Shown here one piece after another: positions 32,938 to 40,462 of a stretch of 64,000 nt of DNA. Origin of the DNA: Amycolatopsis anabasis (GTDB lineage Bacteria; Actinomycetota; Actinomycetes; Mycobacteriales; Pseudonocardiaceae); assembly GCF_009765355.1 (NCBI RefSeq), contig NZ_VTHK01000010.1, forward strand, positions 88,901 to 152,900. Reading direction: 5' to 3'. The notes under the pieces are model-generated. The model ran no database searches, was not told where the DNA came from, and worked only from the letters and a program-made list of their open reading frames with translations. Position 1 is the stretch's first letter; every line of letters begins with the position of its first letter. Both the position numbers and the translations under genes were made by a program.

Positions 32938-34116
32938 ATGTCAGGCACGCTGCCACCGCTCGTGGAGCCAGCCGCCGAGCTCACCAAGGAAGAGGTGGCC
33001 CGGTACAGCCGGCACCTGATCATCCCGGACGTCGGGATGACCGGGCAGAAGCGGTTGAAGAACGCGAAAGTGCTGGTGATCGGGGCTGGCGGCCTCGGCA
33101 GCCCGGCACTGCTCTACCTCGCCGCGGCCGGGGTGGGCACCCTCGGCATCGTGGACTTCGACGAGGTCGACGAGTCGAACCTGCAGCGCCAGGTGATCCA
33201 CGGCCAGTCCGACATCGGCAAGCTCAAGGCGGCCTCCGCGCAGGAGTCGATCGCCGAGGTGAACCCGTACGTCAAGGTCCACCTGCACACCGAGCGGCTG
33301 GACAGCACGAACGCGCTGAAGATCTTCGAGGGCTACGACCTGATCCTGGACGGCACGGACAACTTCGCCACCCGGTACCTGGTCAACGACGCCGCGGTGC
33401 TGCTGGGCAAGCCGTACGTGTGGGGTTCGATCTTCCGTTTCGAGGGCCAGGTCAGCGTGTTCTGGGAGGACGCGCCGAACGGCAAGGGCCTGAACTACCG
33501 CGACCTCTACCCCGAGCCCCCGCCGCCGGGGATGGTGCCGTCGTGCGCCGAGGGCGGCGTGCTCGGCGTGCTGTGCGCGTCGATCGGTTCGATCATGGTG
33601 ACCGAGGCGATCAAGCTCATCACCGGGATCGGCGAGCCGCTGCTCGGCCGGCTGATCAGCTACGACGCGCTGGAGATGCGCTACCGCGAGGTCAAGATCC
33701 GCAAGGACCCGGAGACGCCGAAGATCACCGAGCTGATCGACTACGAGGCGTTCTGCGGCGTGGTGTCCGACGAGGCGGCCCGCGCGGCGTCCGGCAGCAC
33801 GATCACCCCGGCGGAGCTGAAGGCCAAGTTCGACAACGACGAGGTCTTCGAGCTGATCGACGTCCGCGAACCGCACGAGTACGAGATCGTGAACATCAAG
33901 GGCGCCAAGCTGATCCCGAAGGACCGGATCCTCTCCGGCGAGGCGCTCGCGGAGTTGCCGCAGGACAAGCCGATCGTGCTGCACTGCAAATCGGGCGCGC
34001 GGTCGGCGGAAGCCCTGGCGGCACTGCACGCGGCGGGCTTCAAGGACGCCACCCACCTCGGCGGCGGGGTCCTCGCCTGGGCTCGCCAGATCGACCAGAG
34101 CCTGCCCACCTACTGA
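32938..34116 (+). CDS. moeZ: Adenylyltransferase/sulfurtransferase MoeZ
   Basis: A 392-aa two-domain protein. The ThiF/MoeB-type adenylation domain has GAGGLGSPALLYLAAAGVG (49-67) and the Asp of LDGTDNFATR. The C-terminal rhodanese domain has the active-site loop HCKSGARS with Cys350. It activates the C-terminal Gly-Gly of small sulfur carriers (MoaD, ThiS, CysO and others) and transfers sulfur. It thereby supports molybdopterin synthesis, needed by the nitrate reductase encoded 1.3 kb downstream. ATG 32938 has GGAGGA upstream. Length equals that of mycobacterial MoeZ/MoeB1. Confidence 0.93.
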   Translation: MSGTLPPLVEPAAELTKEEVARYSRHLIIPDVGMTGQKRLKNAKVLVIGAGGLGSPALLYLAAAGVGTLGIVDFDEVDESNLQRQVIHGQSDIGKLKAASAQESIAEVNPYVKVHLHTERLDSTNALKIFEGYDLILDGTDNFATRYLVNDAAVLLGKPYVWGSIFRFEGQVSVFWEDAPNGKGLNYRDLYPEPPPPGMVPSCAEGGVLGVLCASIGSIMVTEAIKLITGIGEPLLGRLISYDALEMRYREVKIRKDPETPKITELIDYEAFCGVVSDEAARAASGSTITPAELKAKFDNDEVFELIDVREPHEYEIVNIKGAKLIPKDRILSGEALAELPQDKPIVLHCKSGARSAEALAALHAAGFKDATHLGGGVLAWARQIDQSLPTY

Positions 34117-34125
34117 CCGGCTGAC

Positions 34126-34281
34126 GGCGGCAGGAAGGGACCTTCGCTACGGCTCAACGGGAGCGGGGGACCTTTACTACGGTTGAACGGGAGTAAAGGT
34201 CCCCCGCTATTTTTTGGTGACCGGGTGCTGGGGGTCGTGAGTGGCCAGGCCGGTTAGAACCGGTCGGAACGCTCACGACCC
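34126..34281. repeat. 156-bp intergenic repeat, copy 2
   Basis: Same length and structure as 24512-24667: GGGACCTTTACT (34167-34178) pairs with AGTAAAGGTCCC (34192-34203), followed by CCCGCTATTTTTT, which looks like a terminator T-tract. The second stem has outer arms GGGTCGTGAG/CTCACGACCC around CCGGTT/AACCGG. Differences from copy 1 leave the stems paired. It follows moeZ and could end its transcript. Confidence 0.85.
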
Positions 34282-34399
34282 ACCCCACTCGGCGACCGTT
34301 CGCCGAACCCGTCGGTCCCGCGCGCCTGCCTGCCGCAAGCGTGAAAATCCTTGCGCCAGGACGCCAAAAAGTGTGCTCGGGCCGGTAACGTCCTGCGGC

Positions 34400-35200
34400 G
34401 TGTCCGCACCGCGCGAACGCCCGCCCGAGCACGTCTGCGCCGCGTTCGGCGTCCGGGCCGCCGACGCCGAGCCGATGCCGGGCGGCCTCGCCTGGCGCTG
34501 CGGTGCGGTCGTGCTGAAACCGGTGACGGACCGGGCCCGCGCGATGTTCGTCGCCCGCGTCCTCGAACGCGTCGACGTGCCCGGACTGCGGGTGGCCCGC
34601 CCGATCCGCGCCACCGACGGCCGCTGGATCCTCGCGGGCTGGGCGGCGAACCGGTATGTCACCGGATCGACCGAGCAGGGCCGGTTCGACGAGGTGGTGC
34701 TCGCGGCCGTCCGGCTGTCCCAGGCCGCCGTGGGACTGCCCCGGCCGTCCTACCGCGTCCCGGAGGACGATGTGGACGCGATCGCCGACCGGGTCGCCTG
34801 GGGCGAGCGGGAGGTGCCGCTCGACGAGACCAAGGGCGGGCGCTGGTTCGAGATCCTCGCCGCCGCGCGGCGGCCGATGCGGCAGCCGGATCAGGTGGTG
34901 CACGGCGACCTGTTCGGCACCGTGCTCTTCGACGGGGACGCGGCCCCGGGCATCGTCGACTTCAGCCCCTACTACCGCCCGGCCGAATGGGGCGCGGCGG
35001 TCGTCGCGGTGGACGCGCTCGCCTGGGGCGGCGCCGACATCGAACTGCTGCACCGGTGGGCGCACCTGCCGGAGTGGCCGCAGATGTTGTTGCGCGCCAT
35101 GCTGTTCCGGCTCGCCGCGAACGCGCTGAACCCGAAGTCGACCAAGGCCGCATTGGACGGTCTGCGCGCCGCCGCCCGCGAGGTCAGCGAATTCGTCTGA
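34400..35200 (+). CDS. TIGR02569-type protein (aminoglycoside-phosphotransferase-like fold)
   Basis: A 266-aa actinobacterial protein of the TIGR02569 group. The VVHGDLFGTVLFDGDAAPGIVDFSPYYRP segment (about residues 165-193) has the H-G-D-x-(x)-x-N-like catalytic loop and D-F metal motif of aminoglycoside phosphotransferase/choline kinase folds. The usual Asn after HGDL is replaced (GTVLF), so kinase activity is uncertain. GTG 34400 is chosen; upstream in-frame sequence falls in the repeat. Same neighbourhood (moeZ) as in mycobacteria. Confidence 0.75.
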   Translation: MSAPRERPPEHVCAAFGVRAADAEPMPGGLAWRCGAVVLKPVTDRARAMFVARVLERVDVPGLRVARPIRATDGRWILAGWAANRYVTGSTEQGRFDEVVLAAVRLSQAAVGLPRPSYRVPEDDVDAIADRVAWGEREVPLDETKGGRWFEILAAARRPMRQPDQVVHGDLFGTVLFDGDAAPGIVDFSPYYRPAEWGAAVVAVDALAWGGADIELLHRWAHLPEWPQMLLRAMLFRLAANALNPKSTKAALDGLRAAAREVSEFV

Positions 35201-35317
35201 TCGTTTCGGGAGAAAGTGCCGGTCAGCGGCTTGACCGCGGCACTTTCCCACCAAAGTGACCGGTCTGACGCAGGCGGGGGAGATCTCACCAGCCACCAGC
35301 CCGGACACCAGTGCAAT

Positions 35318-35354
35318 GTCAAACGCCTGAAACATTCGGGCATTTCCAGGTAAC
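35318..35354 (+). promoter_or_regulatory. GlnR-like boxes ahead of the nitrate reductase gene
   Basis: GTCAA (35318-35322), 6 nt, GAAAC (35329-35333) fits the actinobacterial GlnR consensus GTNAC-N6-GAAAC except for one base. A second GTAAC lies at 35350-35354. GlnR activates nitrate assimilation under nitrogen limitation in relatives. The site is 50-85 bp upstream of the nasC start. Confidence 0.6.
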
Positions 35355-35401
35355 ACCGCCTCCTTACCGTCGACCCACGCCGACGCGAGAGGAGGCAGCA
35401 C

Positions 35402-37498
35402 GTGACGCTCACCGCGACCGCCCCTGCCACGGCCGTGGACACGCACTGTCCGTACTGCGCACTGCAATGCGGCATGAGCCTCACCCCGCGACCGGGAGAG
35501 ACTCAAGTCACACCAAGGGATTTCCCCGCGAACGCGGGCGGTCTGTGCCAGAAGGGCTGGACGTCGGCCGCCCTGCTCACCTCGCCCGCGCGGCTCACCA
35601 CCCCGCTGGTCCGCGTCGACGGCGAACTCCGGCCGTCCACCTGGGACACCGCGCTCGACCTCATCGCCCGCAAACTCACCGAGATCCAGGCGGCGCACGG
35701 GAAAGACGCGGCCGCCGTGTTCGGCGGCGGCGGGCTCACCAACGAAAAGGCTTACCTCCTCGGCAAATTCGCCCGGGTCGCGCTGCGCACCTCGCAGATC
35801 GACTACAACGGGCGGTTCTGCATGTCGTCGGCGGCGGCCGCCGGGAACAAGGCGTTCGGGATCGACCGCGGCCTCCCGTTCCCGCTCACCGATCTGGCCG
35901 AAGCGGACGCCGTGCTGCTCGTCGGCGCCAACCCGGCGGAGACCATGCCGCCGTTCGTCCAGCACCTGCGCGGCGCGACCGATGCGGGCGGGCTGATCGT
36001 CGTGGACCCGCGCCGCACGCCGACCGCCGAACAGGCGAGCCTGCACCTCGCCCCGGCGCCGGGCACGGATCTCGCGCTGGCCCTGGGAATCCTGCACGCC
36101 GTGGTCGCCGACGGGCTGTTCAACTGGTCCTATGTAGACACACGGACTCGCGGATTCGACGCGGTGTGGCGGATCGTGGCCCGGTGGTGGCCGGAACGCG
36201 TGGAACGGATCACCGGGGTCGCCGCCGCGGACCAGCGCCGGGTCGCCGCGAAACTGGCCCGGGCCCGCAACGCCTACGTGCTCACCGCGCGCGGCACCGA
36301 ACAGCACGCGAGCGGCGCGGACACGGTCAGCGCGTGGATCAATCTCGCGCTCGCGCTCGGCCTGCCGGGTCGCAAAGGATCCGGATTCGGCTGCCTGACC
36401 GGGCAGGGCAACGGCCAGGGCGGCCGCGAGCACGGGCAGAAGGCCGATCAGCTCCCCGGGTACCGCAAGATCGACGATCCGGCCGCCCGCGAGCACGTCG
36501 CGAACATCTGGGGTGTCGAGCCGGACGAACTGCCCGGTCCCGGTCGTTCCGCCTACGAACTGCTGGACGCGCTCGGCACCGAGGACGGTCCCCGCGCGCT
36601 GCTGGTGTTCGGCAGCAACGTCGTGGTTTCCGCGCCCCGCGCCGCGCATGTCGCCGAGCGACTGTCCACATTGGATCTCTTGGTGGTCGCCGATCTGGTG
36701 CTGTCCGAGACCGCGGCGCTCGCCGACGTCGTGCTCCCGGTCACCCAGTGGGCCGAGGAAGAGGGCACGATGACCAACCTGGAGGGCCGGATCCTCCTGC
36801 GCCGCCAGGCGATCCGGCCCCCGGCGGGCGTGCGCACCGATCTCGAGGTGCTGAACGGGCTGGCGATCCGGCTCGGCCAGCCCGCCGATCGCTTCCCCGT
36901 CGACGCGGAAACCGTGTTCACCGAACTGCGCGCGGCCTCCCGCGGCGGGCTCGCCGACTACTCCGGGATCAGCTACGAGCGGCTGCGCGCGGGCGAGGCG
37001 CTGCACTGGCCGGTGCCCGCCGAAACGCACCCCGGCACGCCGCGCCTGTTCCTGGACCGGTTCGCGCACGCCGACGGGCGGGCCCGGTTCGTCCCGGTCG
37101 ACCACGTCGGCCCGGCCGAACCGCCGGACGCCGAGTTCCCCCTGCAGGCCACCACCGGCCGGGTGCTGCAGCACTACCAGTCGGGGGCGCAGACGCGCCG
37201 GATCGAGGAACTGAGCGACGCGGTGCCCGAGGCCTACGTGGAGGTCCACCCGGACACCGCGGCCCGCCGCGGGCTCGCCGACGGCGACCGGGCCCGGATC
37301 GCCTCCCGGCGCGGCGAGACGACGGCCCGGGTGCGCTGCGTCCCCACGATGCGGCCGGATCTGGTCTTCCTGCCCTTCCACTTCCCCGGTGACCAGCGGG
37401 CGAACCTGCTCACCAATCCGGCCCTGGACCCGACCAGCCGGATGCCCGAATTCAAGGTCTGTGCCGTGAATCTTTCCACTGTGGACGGTGACTCATGA
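35402..37498 (+). CDS. nasC: Assimilatory nitrate reductase catalytic subunit
   Basis: A 698-aa cytoplasmic molybdopterin oxidoreductase reducing nitrate to nitrite. The N-terminal 4Fe-4S site is Cys16, Cys19, Cys23 and Cys49 (CPYCALQCGM ... LCQKGW). Mo-bisMGD binding follows: VFGGGGLTNEKAY, DYNGRFCMSSAAAA, VGANPAETMPP, and the C-terminal dinucleotide-binding domain (TTGRVLQHYQSGAQTRR). No signal peptide and no large extra domains, as in NarB/NasA enzymes. GTG 35402 has GAGGAGGCAG before it. It overlaps nasB by 4 nt. It needs MoeZ-dependent cofactor synthesis and presumably gets electrons from NasB. Confidence 0.9.
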   Translation: MTLTATAPATAVDTHCPYCALQCGMSLTPRPGETQVTPRDFPANAGGLCQKGWTSAALLTSPARLTTPLVRVDGELRPSTWDTALDLIARKLTEIQAAHGKDAAAVFGGGGLTNEKAYLLGKFARVALRTSQIDYNGRFCMSSAAAAGNKAFGIDRGLPFPLTDLAEADAVLLVGANPAETMPPFVQHLRGATDAGGLIVVDPRRTPTAEQASLHLAPAPGTDLALALGILHAVVADGLFNWSYVDTRTRGFDAVWRIVARWWPERVERITGVAAADQRRVAAKLARARNAYVLTARGTEQHASGADTVSAWINLALALGLPGRKGSGFGCLTGQGNGQGGREHGQKADQLPGYRKIDDPAAREHVANIWGVEPDELPGPGRSAYELLDALGTEDGPRALLVFGSNVVVSAPRAAHVAERLSTLDLLVVADLVLSETAALADVVLPVTQWAEEEGTMTNLEGRILLRRQAIRPPAGVRTDLEVLNGLAIRLGQPADRFPVDAETVFTELRAASRGGLADYSGISYERLRAGEALHWPVPAETHPGTPRLFLDRFAHADGRARFVPVDHVGPAEPPDAEFPLQATTGRVLQHYQSGAQTRRIEELSDAVPEAYVEVHPDTAARRGLADGDRARIASRRGETTARVRCVPTMRPDLVFLPFHFPGDQRANLLTNPALDPTSRMPEFKVCAVNLSTVDGDS

Positions 37499-38940
37499 AC
37501 CCGCGCAAGGTCGTCGTTCTCGGTTACGGTATGGCGGGAGCCCGGCTGGCCGAGGAGATCCGCCACCGCGACCCCGAAGGCGAACGCGTCGCGCTGACCG
37601 TGATCGGCGAGGAGACCCACCACGCCTACAACCGCGTCCTGCTCTCCGCGGTCGTCGCCGGGACCATGCGCCCGGAAACCGTGCTGCTGCACGAGGAGGA
37701 CTGGGCGGAACGCCACGGCGTGACCCTGCTGCGCGGGGTCGCCGCCACCCGGATCGACCGGACCACCCGGACCGTGGCGCTTTCCGACGGATCCACAGTG
37801 GACTACGACGCCCTGGTGCTGGCCACCGGCAGCAAGCCGTGGCTGCCGCCGATCGAGGGCCTGATCACCGAGGACGGTTACCCGGCCGACGGCGTGGTCG
37901 CCTTCCGCGGCCTGGACGACTGCGAGCGGATCCTCGCGCACGCCAAGATCGGCGCGCCGGTCGCGGTGGTCGGGGGCGGGCTGCTCGGCCTCGAAGCGGC
38001 GCGCGGCCTGGCCGGGCGCGGAAACCTGGTGACCGTGGTGCACCCGGTCGGGCACCTGATGGAACGGCAGCTCGACCCGGCCGCGGGCCGTGTCCTCGCG
38101 CGCTCGCTTTCCCGGCTGGGCATCGACTTCCGGCTCGGCGCGAGCGCGGCCCGGTACCTGCCCGGCGACGGCCTGAAACTCGACGACGGCACGCATGTGC
38201 AGGCCGATCTCGTGGTCGTCTCGGCCGGGGTGCGGGCGCAGACCTCGCTGGCCGCCGACGCCGGGATCGCGGTGGACCGCGGGGTGCTCGTGGACGACGC
38301 GTTGCGCACCAGCGACGGCCGGGTGCACGCGATCGGCGACTGCGCCCAGCACCCGGGCACGGTTTCCGGGCTGGTGCAACCGGCTTGGGAACAGGCCGGG
38401 GTGCTCGCGGACCTGCTGACCGGCACGAACACCGCCGCGCGGTACCGGGGCACGCCGGTGGTGACCCGGCTCAAGGCCCGCGACATCGACCTCGCCGCGT
38501 TCGGTGACGCGCTCGTCGAGACCGACGACGAGCACACCGAGGTGGTGAGCCTGCACGACCCCGCCCGCGGCCGCTACGCCAAGCTCGTCGTCCGCGACGA
38601 CAAGGTCGCCGGGGCCATCCTGCTGGGTTCCCCGGACGCCGCGGCGACCATCACCCAGCTCTACGACCGGGGCGTGCCGGTGCCCGAAGACCGGCTCGCC
38701 CTGCTGCTCGGCCGCGCGCTGCCCACCGCGGCCGCCGTCGCCGCCAGCCCGGCCGATCTGCCCGCCTCGGCGGTGGTGTGCCGGTGCAACACGGTGACCA
38801 AGGGGCGGTTGGTGGAGGCGTTCCGCGCCGGGGCGACGTCCGTGCCCGAACTGGCCTCGGTCACCAGGGCGACCACCGGCTGCGGTGGCTGCCGGGACGC
38901 GGTGTGCGGCATCGCGGACTGGCTGGCAAGTACTTCCTAG
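37495..38940 (+). CDS. nasB: NAD(P)/FAD oxidoreductase with C-terminal BFD-type 2Fe-2S domain (NasB)
   Basis: A 481-aa electron-transfer flavoprotein for nitrate reductase. Two Rossmann motifs are seen: FAD-binding VVLGYGMAGARLAEE at the N-terminus and NAD-binding VAVVGGGLLGLEAARG (about 157-172). IGDCAQH lies near residue 281. The C-terminal BFD-like domain has Cys429, Cys431, Cys463 and Cys466 (CRCNTVTKG ... GCGGC), expected to bind a 2Fe-2S cluster. It resembles the N-terminal half of NirB but lacks the sulfite/nitrite reductase module. Its coupling to nasC (ATGA) supports the donor role. Confidence 0.85.
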   Translation: MNPRKVVVLGYGMAGARLAEEIRHRDPEGERVALTVIGEETHHAYNRVLLSAVVAGTMRPETVLLHEEDWAERHGVTLLRGVAATRIDRTTRTVALSDGSTVDYDALVLATGSKPWLPPIEGLITEDGYPADGVVAFRGLDDCERILAHAKIGAPVAVVGGGLLGLEAARGLAGRGNLVTVVHPVGHLMERQLDPAAGRVLARSLSRLGIDFRLGASAARYLPGDGLKLDDGTHVQADLVVVSAGVRAQTSLAADAGIAVDRGVLVDDALRTSDGRVHAIGDCAQHPGTVSGLVQPAWEQAGVLADLLTGTNTAARYRGTPVVTRLKARDIDLAAFGDALVETDDEHTEVVSLHDPARGRYAKLVVRDDKVAGAILLGSPDAAATITQLYDRGVPVPEDRLALLLGRALPTAAAVAASPADLPASAVVCRCNTVTKGRLVEAFRAGATSVPELASVTRATTGCGGCRDAVCGIADWLASTS

Positions 38941-38961
38941 ATCTTCCCGAAAGGAGCGAGC

Positions 38962-40326
38962 ATGACCGTGACCGCGGAAGCCACCCGTAAGCGGTGGATC
39001 GAGCACTGGGATCCCGAGGACGAGACGTTCTGGGAGAACACCGGGCGGAAGGTGGCCCGGCGGAACCTGATCTTTTCCATCTTCGCCGAGCACGTGGGAT
39101 TCTCGATCTGGACCCTGTGGTCGGTCATGGTCCTGTTCATGGGCAAGGACTACGGTCTCTCGGCGGCGGACAAGTTCCTGCTGGTGTCCACGCCGACCCT
39201 GGTCGGATCCATCCTCCGGCTGCCCTACACGCTGGCGGTGGCGAAGTTCGGCGGCCGCAACTGGACGATCTTCAGCGCCGGAATGCTGCTGGTGCCGACG
39301 GTCCTGGCCGCGATCGTGATGCAGCCGGGCACGTCGTTCGGCGTTTTCCTGCTGGTGGCGGCGATCGGCGGGGTCGGCGGCGGGAACTTCGCCTCATCGA
39401 TGACGAACATCAACACCTTCTACCCGGAGCGCCGCAAGGGCTGGGCGCTCGGGCTGAACGCGGGCGGTGGCAACCTGGGCGTCGCGGTGATCCAGCTGGT
39501 CGCCCTGCTGGTGCTCGGCACGGTGGGCGCGGCCTCGCCGCGGCTGGTGCTGTGGATCTACATTCCGCTGATCGTGCTGGCCACTCTGGGTGCCGCGCTG
39601 TACATGGACAACATCGCCAGCGTGCGCAACGACAAGCGGTCGATGCGCGAGGTGATCAAGGAACCGCAGGCGTGGGTGATGTCGTTCCTCTACATCGGCA
39701 CGTTCGGCTCGTTCATCGGGTACAGCTTCGCGTTCGGCCTGGTGCTGCAGAACCAGTTCCACCGCAGCCCGGTGCAGGCGGCCGCGGTGACCTTCCTCGG
39801 CCCGCTGCTCGGTTCGCTGTCCCGGCCGCTGGGCGGCAAGCTGTCCGACCGGATCGGTGGCGCGAAGGTCACCCTCGTCACCTTCGTGGCGATGGCGCTG
39901 GGTGCCGGGTTGACCATCGTCGCCTCGAACGCGCAGTCGCTGTCGCTGTACACGCTGGGTTTCATCGTGTTGTTCGTGCTGTCGGGGATCGGGAACGGCT
40001 CGACGTACAAGATGATCCCGGCGATCTTCCGCACCAAGGCCGCGCTCGCGATCGACGCGGGCGCGGACCAGGCGACCGAACTGCTCAAGGCCAGGCGCCT
40101 GTCCGGCGCGCTGATCGGCGTCGCCGGGGCGATCGGGGCGCTCGGCGGATTGTTCATCAACCTGGCGTTCCGGGCCTCGTTCCAGAGCTTCGGCTCCGGG
40201 GACATCGCCTTCTACTCGTTCCTGGCCTTCTACGTGGTGTGCGCGGTGACCACCTGGGCGGTGTACCTGCGCGGCGAATTCGCCCGCTCCTCCCAGCAGG
40301 TCGCCCTCGCCGGAGTCGGGGTGTGA
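38962..40326 (+). CDS. narK: Nitrate/nitrite MFS transporter NarK
   Basis: A 454-aa, 12-helix transporter of the nitrate-nitrite porter family. The two signature glycine-rich nitrate motifs are present: GGVGGGNFASSMTNINTFYP (about 131-150) and the second-half copy around LSGIGNGSTYKMIPAIF (about 341-357). Conserved arginines occur in LRLPYTL and FYPERRKG. It imports nitrate, and may export nitrite, for the adjacent reductases. ATG 38962 has AAAGGAGCGAG before it. The 22-nt gap from nasB suggests cotranscription. Confidence 0.93.
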   Translation: MTVTAEATRKRWIEHWDPEDETFWENTGRKVARRNLIFSIFAEHVGFSIWTLWSVMVLFMGKDYGLSAADKFLLVSTPTLVGSILRLPYTLAVAKFGGRNWTIFSAGMLLVPTVLAAIVMQPGTSFGVFLLVAAIGGVGGGNFASSMTNINTFYPERRKGWALGLNAGGGNLGVAVIQLVALLVLGTVGAASPRLVLWIYIPLIVLATLGAALYMDNIASVRNDKRSMREVIKEPQAWVMSFLYIGTFGSFIGYSFAFGLVLQNQFHRSPVQAAAVTFLGPLLGSLSRPLGGKLSDRIGGAKVTLVTFVAMALGAGLTIVASNAQSLSLYTLGFIVLFVLSGIGNGSTYKMIPAIFRTKAALAIDAGADQATELLKARRLSGALIGVAGAIGALGGLFINLAFRASFQSFGSGDIAFYSFLAFYVVCAVTTWAVYLRGEFARSSQQVALAGVGV

Positions 40327-40377
40327 CGTGGTCGACGTACCCATCGCACCCTTCCTGACCTGGGAAGAGAGGTCTTG

Positions 40378-40393
40378 GTAACACCGGCGAAAT
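40378..40393 (+). promoter_or_regulatory. GlnR-like box ahead of nirB
   Basis: GTAAC (40378-40382), 6 nt, GAAAT (40389-40393) closely matches the GlnR half-site pair GTNAC-N6-GAAAC. A second GTAAC lies at 40437-40441. Located 70-85 bp before the nirB ATG. Confidence 0.6.
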
Positions 40394-40462
40394 AGCGCGG
40401 AAGCAGGCGTGACACGAGCGCTGGTGAGCATGGGACGTAACCGTTGATGGAGGTTGACGCAG

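Noticed and set aside
34154..37381. 1075-codon open frame on the minus strand opposite nasC and the TIGR02569 gene
   Set aside because: Arg/Gly/His-rich translation with no family pattern, fully antisense to two genes with clear motifs; a normal artefact of high-GC third positions.
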